NCBI RefSeq assembly: GCF_024594815.1
Contig: NZ_JANJOU010000037.1
Location: 1 to 58,958 of the forward strand
Length of the DNA stretch: 58,958 nucleotides
Reading direction: 5' to 3'
Origin: Roseomonas populi
Lineage (GTDB): Bacteria > Pseudomonadota > Alphaproteobacteria > Acetobacterales > Acetobacteraceae
The position numbers were made by a program, and so were the translations under genes. Below, piece by piece: positions 25,313 to 33,974 of the stretch. The notes under the pieces are model-generated. The model saw only the letters and a list, made by a program, of their open reading frames with translations, had not been told where the DNA came from and ran no database searches. How positions within the stretch are numbered: position 1 is the first letter of the stretch; each line of letters begins with the position of its first letter.

Positions 25313-25797
25313 GCGCGCAGGCTGGCCGCGGCCGCCTGCACGGCATCCACTATGGCGTGGTAGCCCGTGCAGCGGCAGTAGTTGCCGGAGAGCGCCTCCC
25401 GGATCTCGGCGCGGGAGGGATCGGGGTTGCGCTCCAGCAGTTCCGCCGCCTGGAGCAACATCCCCGGCGTGCAGAAGCCGCATTGCAGCGCGGCGCGGTT
25501 GAAGAAGGCATCCTGCAGCGCGCGAATCCGGCCACTGCTCGTCGCGCCCTCGATCGTCTCGACGGCGGCGCCATCGGCCTGCACGGCGAGCATGAGGCAC
25601 CCGCGCACGACGACCCCGTCCACCTGGACGTGGCAGGCCCCGCATACGCCGTGCTCGCAGCCGACATGGCTGCCGGTGAGGCCGGCGCCGTGGCGCAGCC
25701 AGTCCACCAGATTCTGCCGCAGCGGCACGCGGGCGCGGATGGCTTCGCCGTTCAGGGTGAGGGCAATGTCGGCGGTGGGTTCGTCAGGGAGTTCCAC
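25309..25797 (-). CDS. 2Fe-2S subunit of molybdenum hydroxylase (CoxS/XdhA-like small subunit)
   Basis: A 162-residue iron-sulfur protein. The plant-ferredoxin-type cluster is GSHVGCEHGVCGACHVQVDG plus a later Cys (GCLML). The C-terminal helical cluster domain has CGFCTPGML and NYCRCTGYHAIV. Together these eight cysteines hold the two [2Fe-2S] centres that pass electrons from the Mo site to FAD. It follows the FAD-subunit gene by 2 bases, and the order L > M > S is compatible with a standard xanthine-dehydrogenase-family heterotrimer. Confidence 0.93.
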   Translation of the reverse strand: MELPDEPTADIALTLNGEAIRARVPLRQNLVDWLRHGAGLTGSHVGCEHGVCGACHVQVDGVVVRGCLMLAVQADGAAVETIEGATSSGRIRALQDAFFNRAALQCGFCTPGMLLQAAELLERNPDPSRAEIREALSGNYCRCTGYHAIVDAVQAAAASLRA

Positions 25798-25799
25798 GG

Positions 25800-26633
25800 T
25801 CAGTCCTCCGTTCCCACGGCGCGGCGCAGCAGCACGCGGGCGAGATGGATGCGGTGCGCGGCGGTGACTTCGTCACCGCCCATGGCGTCGAGCCCGCCGA
25901 GCATCTGGCAGGCGGCCCCGACGCCGCCCGAGACCAGGGCGGCCTCCGCTTCGGCTTGGCGGCGGGTGGCGCTCTCCACGCCGCAGAGGGCGATGCGCGC
26001 CTCCGCGACGCGGGATCCGTCGCGGCGCAGCGCCAGGGCCAGCCCCGCCATGGCGTAGTCGCCATGGCGGCGGGAGACCTCCTGGAAGGCGTGCGTCCAA
26101 CCCGGGCGAATGGCCGGGATCTCTACATGCAGGATCAGCTCCCCGGGCTCGATCGCCGTCGCATAAACGCCGAGGAAGAACTTCTCGGCCGCGACGCGCC
26201 GCTTGCCGCTCGCGGAAGCCAACACGATGGTGGCGCCGAGGCAGGTTACGCAGGCCGGCATCTCGGCCGCGGGATCGGCGAGCGCCAGGCTGCCGCCGAG
26301 CGTGCCGCGGTTGCGGATGGCGGGATGCGCGACATGGTGCAGGGCCTGGGCCAGCAGCGGCGCGGCCTGCCGCACCAGCGGCGAGGCCAGCACCTCGGCA
26401 TGACGGGCGCGGGCGCCGATGGACAGCACGCCATCGGCCAGGGCGATCGCGTCCAGCCCGGGGATGCGGTTGATGTCCACCAGCATCCCCGGACGCGCCA
26501 TACGCAGGTTGAGCATCGGCATCAGGCTCTGGCCACCGGCGAGGACGGAGGCCTCCGCGCCTCCGTCGGCCAGGATGGCCAGGGCGTCACTCAGCGTCTC
26601 GGGGCGGGCGTAGTCGAAGCGAGCGGGCTTCAT
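25800..26633 (-). CDS. FAD-binding subunit of molybdenum hydroxylase (CoxM-like)
   Basis: A 277-residue subunit from ATG 26633 (MKPARFDYARPETLSDALAIL), overlapping the large-subunit stop by 4 bases. The two FAD motifs are VLAGGQSLMPMLNLRMA and a later TLGGSLALADPAAEMP. The C-terminal CO-dehydrogenase flavoprotein domain is complete (HGDYAMAGLALALRRDG). It accepts electrons from the Fe-S subunit and passes them to NAD or another acceptor. The frame stays open upstream, but that part only shadows the large subunit. Confidence 0.92.
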   Translation of the reverse strand: MKPARFDYARPETLSDALAILADGGAEASVLAGGQSLMPMLNLRMARPGMLVDINRIPGLDAIALADGVLSIGARARHAEVLASPLVRQAAPLLAQALHHVAHPAIRNRGTLGGSLALADPAAEMPACVTCLGATIVLASASGKRRVAAEKFFLGVYATAIEPGELILHVEIPAIRPGWTHAFQEVSRRHGDYAMAGLALALRRDGSRVAEARIALCGVESATRRQAEAEAALVSGGVGAACQMLGGLDAMGGDEVTAAHRIHLARVLLRRAVGTED

Positions 26634-29008
26634 TCGGAGGCCTCCAGCGTGCCGAGGGCGCGCAGGATCACGGTGGGGGTTATGGGAAGTTCGGAAACCC
26701 TGGCGCCGCGCGAGGCTAGCGCGTCGTTCACCGCGTTCAGCACGGCAGCGGGGGCGCCGCAGGTGCCGGCCTCCCCCGCGCCCTTGGCGCCGAGGGCGGA
26801 GCCGGAATAGGGCGTCTCGACATGGCCGACAGTGATGTCGCAGGCGTTGTCGGCCATGGGCAGGAGATAGTCGGCCAGGGTCCCGGTGAGGAACTGGCCA
26901 TTGCCGGGATCGTAGCGGCAGGCCTCCAGCAGTGCCTCCCCGATGCCCTGCACCACGCCGCCCCGGACCTGCTCCTCCACTAGCAGCGGGTTCAGCAGGC
27001 GCCCGCAGTCGCCGACGACCCAGTGGCGCAGCGGGGTGACGATGCCCGTATCGGGATCGACCTCCACGAGGCTGGCCTGCAGGCCGTTGGTCGTGAGGAA
27101 CACATCCTCCTCCCGCCGGAACTGGTGAGTGGCGGTGAACTGGGGCTGCACGCCGCCCGGCAGCTCGTGGCCGCGGAAGAAGACGGTGGAAGCCAGGTCG
27201 GCCAGCGCCATGCGCGGGGTGCCGTTGGCGTCCACGACCTGGCCGCCGCGCAGGTCCAGCGCCTCGGGCGCGGATTGGAGAAGGGCTGCGGCGGTCTTCA
27301 AGATCTCGGCGCGCAGCTTGCGGCCGGCACCCCAGGCGGCCTCCCCGCCAACCCCGGCGCCGCGCGAGGCCCAAGCGCCACCGCCATGCGGGGCACTGGC
27401 CGTGTCGCCGGTGTGGATCGTGACATGGGAGGGGGGCACGCCCACTGCATCCGCCACCACCTGCACGATGCCCTGCTGGATGCCCTGGCCGATCTCGGCC
27501 ACCGAGGCGCGGGCGACCACGTCGCCAGTGGGCTCGAGCGTGACGACCACCGTGTCCATCGCGGCCACGGGGACATGGGCGGGGCCATAGGCCCCCGGGC
27601 CGGAGGCAGTGTACTCGACCACTGCTGAGAAGCCGAGGCCGACGCAGCGGCCCCTCGCCCGCATCGCCGCGATCTCGGCCCGAAGCCCCGGCAGATCCAG
27701 CAGGCGCTCGAACTCGGCGAGGGTGGCGGTGTGGGACAGCTCCGCCATGCGGCCGCCCGCCGGATTGGTCCAGGGCATCATTGCCTCGGGCAGGAAGTTG
27801 CGGCGGCGGAACTCCAGCGGGTCCTCACCGCGCGCGGCGGCGGCCAGGTCCATCAGGCGCTCAGTCGTCGCGCAGCCGATGGGATGGCCGACGGAGCGGT
27901 ACTGGCCGGTCGGCACCTTGTTCTGCAGCGCGCAGCGCAGGCGGGCGCGGTAGGCGCCGAAGTGATAGGGCGCACCGACGGTGCGAAGGACGCTCATCGC
28001 CTCCACCGTCGAGGAGCGGGGATAGATGGAGTAGGCGCCGAGGCCCTGGATATCGTCGGCGTCGAAGGCGAGGATGCGCCCCTCGGCATCCACGGCCATT
28101 CGGGCCTGCATGACGTGCTCGCGCGCGTGAATGTCAGCCATCAGCGCCTCGATCCGGTCGCAGACGTAGCGCACGGGCCGCCCGGTGAGGCGGGAGGCGG
28201 CGCAGATCGCGACTTCGTCCGGGTAGACATGCATTTTGATGCCGAAGCCGCCGCCGACATCGCCGGCGATGACGCGCACGCGGCCCATGGGCAAGTCCAG
28301 CAGATCCGCCAGGTGCACCTGCATCTGGTGCGGGATCTGGTGGGACATGCGAACCTCCAGCGCCTCAGCGGCCGGGTCGTAGGTCGCCAGGACGCTGCGG
28401 GACTCTAGCGGCACGCCGGTGTGGCGGGTGAAGGTGAAGCGCTCCTCCACGACGAGGGCGGCGCTGGCGAAGGCAGCCTCCACATCGCCGCCGCCGAATT
28501 CGGTGCGCCAAGCGAGGTTGGAGGTAAGTCCCTGGTGGGTGGACGGCGATGCGGCGTCGAGGGCCTTCGCCGGATCGGTGACTGCGGGCAGCTCGTCCCA
28601 TTCCACCTCCACCAGCTCCAGGGCGTCCTCCGCGATGGCGCGGGACGCCGCGAGGACGAGGGCGACGGGCTCGCCCTGGTAGACGGCGCGCTCGCGGGCC
28701 AGCGGGCCCTGCTCGGGGGAGACGAGGCCGGGGAAGGCGCGGGATTCGGTGCGCCAGCTCCGGCAGAAGGGGGCAAGGTCCTCGGCCGTCAGGACCGCGC
28801 GCACGCCCGGCAGGGCGCGCGCGGCGTCGCGTCCGGTGATGCCGAAGGCGGCGTGCGGGAAGGGGCTGCGGAGAAAGGCGGCGTGCAGCTCGCCCTTGGC
28901 GGCGTTGTCATCCGTGTAGCGGCCACGCCCCTCGATCAGGCGGCGGGTGGCGGCGCGGGGCATGGGACGGCCGATCCAGCCATCCGGCGGCAGGGCGGTG
29001 TCGGGCAT
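26630..29008 (-). CDS. Molybdopterin-binding large subunit of molybdenum hydroxylase (xanthine dehydrogenase family)
   Basis: A 792-residue catalytic subunit. The N-terminal hammerhead domain is GRGRYTDDNAAKGELHAAFLRSPFPHA, and Mo-cofactor segments include GDVGGGFGIKMHVYPDE, ASVAEIGQGIQQGIVQVVAD and GAKGAGEAGTCGAPA, where Glu746 is the conserved base. The AYRCSFR loop of true CO dehydrogenase is absent: the corresponding region reads TGQYRSVGHP. It is therefore a hydroxylase for an aldehyde or N-heteroaromatic ring rather than CO. The downstream amidohydrolases favour an N-heterocycle. Confidence 0.9.
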   Translation of the reverse strand: MPDTALPPDGWIGRPMPRAATRRLIEGRGRYTDDNAAKGELHAAFLRSPFPHAAFGITGRDAARALPGVRAVLTAEDLAPFCRSWRTESRAFPGLVSPEQGPLARERAVYQGEPVALVLAASRAIAEDALELVEVEWDELPAVTDPAKALDAASPSTHQGLTSNLAWRTEFGGGDVEAAFASAALVVEERFTFTRHTGVPLESRSVLATYDPAAEALEVRMSHQIPHQMQVHLADLLDLPMGRVRVIAGDVGGGFGIKMHVYPDEVAICAASRLTGRPVRYVCDRIEALMADIHAREHVMQARMAVDAEGRILAFDADDIQGLGAYSIYPRSSTVEAMSVLRTVGAPYHFGAYRARLRCALQNKVPTGQYRSVGHPIGCATTERLMDLAAAARGEDPLEFRRRNFLPEAMMPWTNPAGGRMAELSHTATLAEFERLLDLPGLRAEIAAMRARGRCVGLGFSAVVEYTASGPGAYGPAHVPVAAMDTVVVTLEPTGDVVARASVAEIGQGIQQGIVQVVADAVGVPPSHVTIHTGDTASAPHGGGAWASRGAGVGGEAAWGAGRKLRAEILKTAAALLQSAPEALDLRGGQVVDANGTPRMALADLASTVFFRGHELPGGVQPQFTATHQFRREEDVFLTTNGLQASLVEVDPDTGIVTPLRHWVVGDCGRLLNPLLVEEQVRGGVVQGIGEALLEACRYDPGNGQFLTGTLADYLLPMADNACDITVGHVETPYSGSALGAKGAGEAGTCGAPAAVLNAVNDALASRGARVSELPITPTVILRALGTLEASE

Positions 29009-29057
29009 AGTGAACCTTGCGAAGCGGCGGGAGGGACGCGCCCCTCCCGGACAGGAA

Positions 29058-30032
29058 TCAGGTAACGGTCACGCCGGCCTTGCGGATCAGGGCGTGCCAG
29101 CGCGGCGTGACCTCTCGCACCAGCCTGCCCAGCTCCTCCGGCGTGCCGGGGGCGGGGGTATGGCCAATCTCCTTCAGCCGGGCCTGCACGGCGGGCACGC
29201 GCAGCGCGTCGTTCATCACGGCGTTGATCCGGTCCACGACCGGCTTCGGGATGCCGGCCGGCCCCCAGACCGCGTCGAAGGTGGCGAGGTCGAGCCCCGC
29301 CACGCCCTGCTCGGCGAAGGTGGTCAGCTCCGGCATGGAGCTGGAGCGGGCAGGGCCGGTCATCGCCAGCCCCTTCACCGCGCCGGACTGGATGTGGCTG
29401 AGCACGCTGACCGGGGTGGCGAAGGAAACGTCGATGCGCCCGCCGAGCATCTCGGTGATCGCTGCCGCCTCGCCGCGATAGGGGATGTGCTCCATGGGCA
29501 CGCCGTGGTCCTGATGCAGCACCTCGCCGAAGAGGTGGGCGGCGGAGCCGTTGCCCCAGCTTCCGTAGTTCACGGGGCGGCCAAGGGCCTTCGCCCAGGC
29601 GATGAAGCCCGGCGCGTCGCTGAAGGGCGCGGCTTTCGGGGCGGTGAGCAGGATGCTGGCGTGCACGGCCATGCCGATGGGCGTGAAGGCCGTCATCGGA
29701 TCGAAGGGCAGGCTGGGGTAGAGGGCCGCGCTGCTGGTGACCGTGCTGTTGATCGTCAGCATGATGGTGTGGCCGTCCGGCGGAGCCTTCGCCACCAAGT
29801 CGGCCCCGATGGTACCGACGGCGCCCGGGCGGTTCTCGGTCACCAGCGGCTGGCCGAGGGCGGGCGACATCCGCTCGGCCAGCAGGCGCGCGATCACGTC
29901 GATCGCGCCGCCTGGCGGGAAGGGCAGGATGAAGCGGATGGGACGGCTGGGGAAGGCCGTCTGGGCGCGGGCCCGAGCCGCGAGCGGTGCGGCCAGGGCC
30001 AAGCCGAGGAGGGGGCGGCGCGGGATCGTCAT
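29058..30032 (-). CDS. TTT (Bug) solute-binding protein
   Basis: A 324-residue receptor with leader MTIPRRPLLGLALAAPLAARARA. It has RFILPFPPGGAIDVIARLLAER, LVTENRPGAVGTIGAD, HIPYRGEAAAITEMLGGRID and FAEQGVAGLDLATFDAVW. It lies between the TRAP permease genes and the Mo-hydroxylase genes in one operon (gaps of 61 and 49 bases). The pathway thus has two unrelated periplasmic receptors, TRAP DctP and this Bug protein, although only the TRAP system has membrane subunits here. Confidence 0.88.
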   Translation of the reverse strand: MTIPRRPLLGLALAAPLAARARAQTAFPSRPIRFILPFPPGGAIDVIARLLAERMSPALGQPLVTENRPGAVGTIGADLVAKAPPDGHTIMLTINSTVTSSAALYPSLPFDPMTAFTPIGMAVHASILLTAPKAAPFSDAPGFIAWAKALGRPVNYGSWGNGSAAHLFGEVLHQDHGVPMEHIPYRGEAAAITEMLGGRIDVSFATPVSVLSHIQSGAVKGLAMTGPARSSSMPELTTFAEQGVAGLDLATFDAVWGPAGIPKPVVDRINAVMNDALRVPAVQARLKEIGHTPAPGTPEELGRLVREVTPRWHALIRKAGVTVT

Positions 30033-30093
30033 CGGGAAGCCGGTCCTCCGGGGATGGCCGTGCGGGGCCGTGGCGCGCGGTTCTGGTGCCGCA

Positions 30094-31380
30094 TCATGTC
30101 AGGCTGTGCAGGCCGAGCGCCGCGGGCAGGGCGTAGACCACAATCGGCACGAAGGCGATGAGCAGGGCCACGGCGAGCATGGTGACGAGATAGGGCCAGA
30201 GATGCCGCGTCAGGTCCGGCAGGGTGGCGCCGCTGATGCCGAGGATGATGTAGAGCCCGACGCCGAGCGGCGGGGTGAAGAGGGCGATGCCCATCACCGT
30301 CGTCATCACCGTACCGTAGTGTAGCAAGTCGATCCCCAGCTCCCGTGCGATAGGCACGAAGACGGGGATGAGCATCAGCATGCCGGGGATGCCGTCCAGC
30401 AGCGCGAAGAGCACGAGGAAGACGAGGATGCTGAGGATCATGAACATGGTCCGGCCGCCGCCGACGGAGGCGATCAGTTCGGCGAGGGCCTGGGGCACCT
30501 GCTCCACCGTCATCAGCCAGGCCAGGATGTTGGCGCCGGCGATCATCAGCATCACCGCGCCGGTCGCGACGCCGCTGCGGACAAGGGCGCGGGCAAAGAA
30601 GGCGGGCGTGATCTCTCGGTACAGGACCATCCCCGCGAGGGTGGCGTAGGCAACGGCCACGACGGCCGCCTCGGTAGGGGTGAAGAGGCCGCCGAGAATG
30701 CCGCCGAAGATGATGAGGGGCAGCAGCAGCGCCCAGCCGGCGCCGAGGAAGGTCCGGAAGCGCTCGCGCCAGCTCAGCCGCGGTTCAGGCTGGAGGCCGC
30801 TGCGGCGCTCCTCGATCCGCAGGTGCAGCATCAGCGCCCCCGCCATAATGATGGCGGGCAGGAAGCCGGCGGCGAAGAGGGCGGCGACCGAGGTGTTGGT
30901 AACGCTGCCATAGACTACCATGGTGAGGCAGGGTGGGACGAGGATGCCCATCCCCGCCGCCGCGGCGACGATCGCACCGGCCCGGGCGCCGCTGTAGCCG
31001 CGCTCCTTCATAGAGGGGATCATCACGGCGCCGACCGCGGCCGCATCGGCATTGGTGGAGCCGGAAATGCCGGAGAAGAGCATCATCGCCAGCACCACCA
31101 CGTTGCCGAGGCCGCCGCGCACATGGCCCACCATGGCGGTGGCGAAGGTGATCAGACGGCGGGAGATGCCGCCGGTTTCCATCAGCTCGCCCGCCAGGAT
31201 GAAGAAGGGGATGGCGAGATAGGTGAAGCTGTCGATCGCGCCGAAGGTGCGGCTGGCCACGATGTCCAGCGGCACGCCCTCCATCAGCCAGAGGCCGATC
31301 GCGGCGGCGCCGCCCAGGGCGAAGGCGATCGGCGTGCCGATGACCACAAAGACGAGGAAAAGGGTGAGGACAGCAATCAT
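30094..31380 (-). CDS. TRAP transporter large permease (DctM)
   Basis: A 428-residue inner-membrane protein with about twelve hydrophobic segments. FLVFVVIGTPIAFALGGAAAIGL opens it, and AIPFFILAGELMETGGISRRL is the DctM signature. Later come SGSTNADAAAVGAVMIPSM, AAAAGMGILVPPCLTMVVYG and FTPPLGVGLYIILGISG. It imports organic acids using the sodium or proton gradient. Its start overlaps the DctQ stop by 4 bases. Full length, no defects seen. Confidence 0.93.
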   Translation of the reverse strand: MIAVLTLFLVFVVIGTPIAFALGGAAAIGLWLMEGVPLDIVASRTFGAIDSFTYLAIPFFILAGELMETGGISRRLITFATAMVGHVRGGLGNVVVLAMMLFSGISGSTNADAAAVGAVMIPSMKERGYSGARAGAIVAAAAGMGILVPPCLTMVVYGSVTNTSVAALFAAGFLPAIIMAGALMLHLRIEERRSGLQPEPRLSWRERFRTFLGAGWALLLPLIIFGGILGGLFTPTEAAVVAVAYATLAGMVLYREITPAFFARALVRSGVATGAVMLMIAGANILAWLMTVEQVPQALAELIASVGGGRTMFMILSILVFLVLFALLDGIPGMLMLIPVFVPIARELGIDLLHYGTVMTTVMGIALFTPPLGVGLYIILGISGATLPDLTRHLWPYLVTMLAVALLIAFVPIVVYALPAALGLHSLT

Positions 31381-31880
31381 CCGACGGCTTCGGGCAGGGG
31401 CGCCTCGGGCTGCGGCTCTTTGATGAGCAACCCGGCTAGGAGGTGGAAGAGCATGAGCGCGGCGCCGACCGGGATGGCCGCGTAGGGAAGCGCCATGCCG
31501 ATGGGGAGAGTGGCGGAATCCTGAAGAGAGGCCTGCGAGGTCTCGTTGATGCCGGTCTGGACCAGGATCACGAGGAAGCCCGCGCTCACGATGACGGCCA
31601 CCCCCCGCGCGGCCAGTCGGCCGGCGTGGGGGAAGCGCTGCACCAGCGCGTCCAGGACGTAGTGCGTTCCCTCCCGCGTCGCGAGCGCGGCGCCGAGCAG
31701 GCTAACCCAGACGAAGAGGTAGCGCGCGGCCTCCTCCGACCAGATCAGGGGCTCGTTGAAGGCATAGCGCGCGACCACCTGGGCGAGCGTCGTCCCCGTC
31801 ATCGCCAGGACGAGCAGGGCGAGGGCGAAGGCTTCCAGGCGCGCGAGCCAGGTATCGGCGTAGCGGAGGGTGGACGTCAT
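31377..31880 (-). CDS. TRAP transporter small permease (DctQ)
   Basis: A 167-residue protein with four predicted membrane helices. The signature NEPLIWSEEAARYLFVWVSLLGAALATREGTHY is read as NEPLIWSEEAARYLF followed by the helix-3 charged loop. It partners DctM and lies 4 bases after the DctP gene. The C-terminus is cytoplasmic and Pro/Glu-rich. Confidence 0.9.
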   Translation of the reverse strand: MTSTLRYADTWLARLEAFALALLVLAMTGTTLAQVVARYAFNEPLIWSEEAARYLFVWVSLLGAALATREGTHYVLDALVQRFPHAGRLAARGVAVIVSAGFLVILVQTGINETSQASLQDSATLPIGMALPYAAIPVGAALMLFHLLAGLLIKEPQPEAPLPEAVG

Positions 31881-31884
31881 GCGC

Positions 31885-32874
31885 TCAGCCGGCGGTGGCG
31901 ACGATGCGATCGACCAGCGGCTTGCCCAGGCGCTCCTCGAACTGCGCGTAGGTCTTGCGGCCGATCTCGCGGAATGGGGAGAGGTCGGGCTGGGTGATGT
32001 TCACCCCAGCGGCCTTGATCTGGTCCAGCGCGCCGGCATCGCGCTTGTGGCGATCCTCCATCACCGCCTTGCGGCCCTCAATCGAGGCCTTCCGCATCAC
32101 CGCGCGGAGGTTCTCCGGCAGGCGGTTCCAGCCGCGCTCGCTCATGACGAAGGTGTTAACCAGCATCATGTGGTTGGTGATGGCGAGGTTCTTCGCAACT
32201 TCGAGGTGGCGTGAGGAGAGAAAGGTGACGTTGTCATTCTCCGCGCCATCCAGCACGCCCTGCTGGAGGGCTGTGTAGACCTCGCCGAGGGCCATCGGCG
32301 TGGGCGCGGCGCCCAGGCTGCGGAACAACGCGATGAAGGAGGGGTTGGGGATGACGCGGATCTTTTGCCCCTGCAGGTCCGCCACGGCGTTGACCGCCTT
32401 CGCCCGCGTGTAGATGTTCCGGAAGGTCACCTCCCAGAAGTTCACTACGCGGAAGCCGGAGGCGGCGGCACGGCGCACCAGTTCTTCCTCCACCACCGGC
32501 CCGTCCAGCAGGCGAAAGGCGGCTGCCTCGTCCGGCACCAGATAGGGCAGATCCAGCACGCCGAACTGAGGAACAAAGGTGACCATGCTGGCACTTGCGT
32601 CGATGATGCCGTCCAGGACGCCGGCCTGCACGTTCTGCCACATCTCCCGCTGCGCCCCGAGCTGGCTCGAGGGGAAGAGGTTGATTTTCAGCTTGCCGCT
32701 GCTCTCCTGCTCCGCGACCTCGGCCATGCGGCGCGCGCCGACGAGGATCGGGTGCTGCGGGTCCAGGGCGCTGCCGATCCGAAGGGTGCGCACGTCCTGG
32801 GCGGCCGCGCTGCGCAGGAAGGGTGCTCCTAACGCTCCTACAAACAAACCCGTGACAGCACGACGGCGCATCAT
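31885..32874 (-). CDS. TRAP transporter solute-binding protein (DctP)
   Basis: A 329-residue periplasmic receptor. The tandem ATG at 32874/32871 follows GGAGACTGAG; a more distal in-frame ATG at 32901 lacks such a site. The leader RRRAVTGLFVGALGAPFLRSAAAQ precedes TLRIGSALDPQHPILVGARRMAEVAE, then YTRAKAVNAVADLQGQKIRVIPNP, whose Arg pins the ligand carboxylate, and APTPMALGEVYTALQQGVLDGAEND, the family hallmark. It is the first gene of the nine-gene operon, so its ligand is an organic acid probably degraded by the Mo hydroxylase and amidohydrolases. Confidence 0.92.
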   Translation of the reverse strand: MMRRRAVTGLFVGALGAPFLRSAAAQDVRTLRIGSALDPQHPILVGARRMAEVAEQESSGKLKINLFPSSQLGAQREMWQNVQAGVLDGIIDASASMVTFVPQFGVLDLPYLVPDEAAAFRLLDGPVVEEELVRRAAASGFRVVNFWEVTFRNIYTRAKAVNAVADLQGQKIRVIPNPSFIALFRSLGAAPTPMALGEVYTALQQGVLDGAENDNVTFLSSRHLEVAKNLAITNHMMLVNTFVMSERGWNRLPENLRAVMRKASIEGRKAVMEDRHKRDAGALDQIKAAGVNITQPDLSPFREIGRKTYAQFEERLGKPLVDRIVATAG

Positions 32875-32953
32875 CTCAGTCTCCAAGGTCGCGCGGATCA
32901 ATGCCGCGAATAGGTGATCGACGCAGCAAGTTCCGTGCCGCTAGATTGGCGAT

Positions 32954-33021
32954 GTTCAGATTATTGCTCACACGAAACTGGAACGATTACTCCAATAGGC
33001 TAACAAAGAGGCAATCTGAAC
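32954..33021. repeat. Widely spaced 9-bp inverted repeat upstream of the TRAP operon
   Basis: GTTCAGATT (32954-32962) and AATCTGAAC (33013-33021) are exact reverse complements separated by 50 bases. They lie 80-150 bases upstream of the DctP start in an AT-richer stretch. They could be paired regulator sites forming a loop, or ends of a relic insertion. The surrounding bases 32875-33324 contain no supported gene; the region is the probable promoter of the nine-gene operon. Confidence 0.4.
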
Positions 33022-33324
33022 CTGCGCTCCCCGTTATGCATTGCTGTTTTCTTCCAAACTTCTGCGGCCGTGGGGAATTTCAATTTGGCGCGGCTGCTCT
33101 GTTCTCGTGATTAGATTGCGACTTCCTTTTTAAGGGTAGAACAAATTCTGGCGCAGCCTGATGCCGAAACGGCAACACCTGATCTCAAGTGCTTCAGCTT
33201 CGCGATCAGGAGAGCGGACTAAGAAGTGAGGCAGGCGAATGAGCGACTGCGCTTAGGGCGAGGGCTCCCAGGAACTGCCACGGACTACCCCGGCCTCGGC
33301 ACAGCGGGCCCGCACCCTTAGCGT

Positions 33325-33752
33325 GTGAGCGACTGGCGGGCGGTAATTGACTCTGTCCGCGCCGCGGGTGCCATGTCGGAGGCGCGGGCGGGGCGCAGCT
33401 ATGCGATTTGGGGCCATCCTCAGGGCGGCCAATCCGGGGCTCCTGGCAAAGGCATACGGGCCGGAGCTACAGCTGGCTTGCGTTGCCGCTGCTGCCTCGG
33501 CGGCGGAATTGGCTGCCCTCCTGGGGGACGATCTGGGAAGCCCTCCCGGGAAGAACCCCAACCGCAATGATGCGGTGGTCGTGGCAGCGGGTCTTCAGCG
33601 CGCCGACCGAGGAGGCCGTAGTTCCGGGCGCCGCCTCTCCCACGGAGCGACTGCCGAGCGAGTGCATCGAGTCCATCTACGACCTGATTGCCCGCAAGAA
33701 GTCCGAAAAGCCCCTGGACGGCGGACCGCTTCGCAGGGCTTCTAGCCCCTAA
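33325..33752 (+). pseudogene. Secretory-lipase-type alpha/beta hydrolase, decayed
   Basis: Three successive frames together give a recognisable lipase segment: SDWRAVIDSVRAAGAMSEAR with YAIWGHPQGGQ, then YGPELQLACVAAAASAAELAALLGDDLGSP, then WSWQRVFSAPTEEAV and CIESIYDLIARKKSEKPLDG. Secretory lipases (PF03583 type) normally have GHSQGG with a catalytic Ser; here the Ser position is Pro. Two frameshifts, loss of both ends and loss of the nucleophile mark a long-dead gene. Confidence 0.6.
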
Positions 33753-33974
33753 TAACTACGCCTCGCCGCACTGATTATTCATGCGTGCGTCAGCCAATGT
33801 CCGCTTCCAGGAAAGCGGCGAAGGTGGCCCTATGACCGCAATGGGCATATTCCGTTGAAAAACTCGGCTGTTGATCGGGCTGCTTCTGCTGATTCCCTGT
33901 TGTTGAGCAGCAGGGGCCAGGAACCATGATGAGGCCGCGGCAAGTTGAGCAGGCAGCTCTGTTCTACGCGTTCT

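Noticed and set aside
26630-29008. CO dehydrogenase large subunit (CoxL)
   Set aside because: The active-site loop AYRCSFR of form I CO dehydrogenase is absent and the operon context is heterocycle-like, so a generic Mo hydroxylase call is safer.
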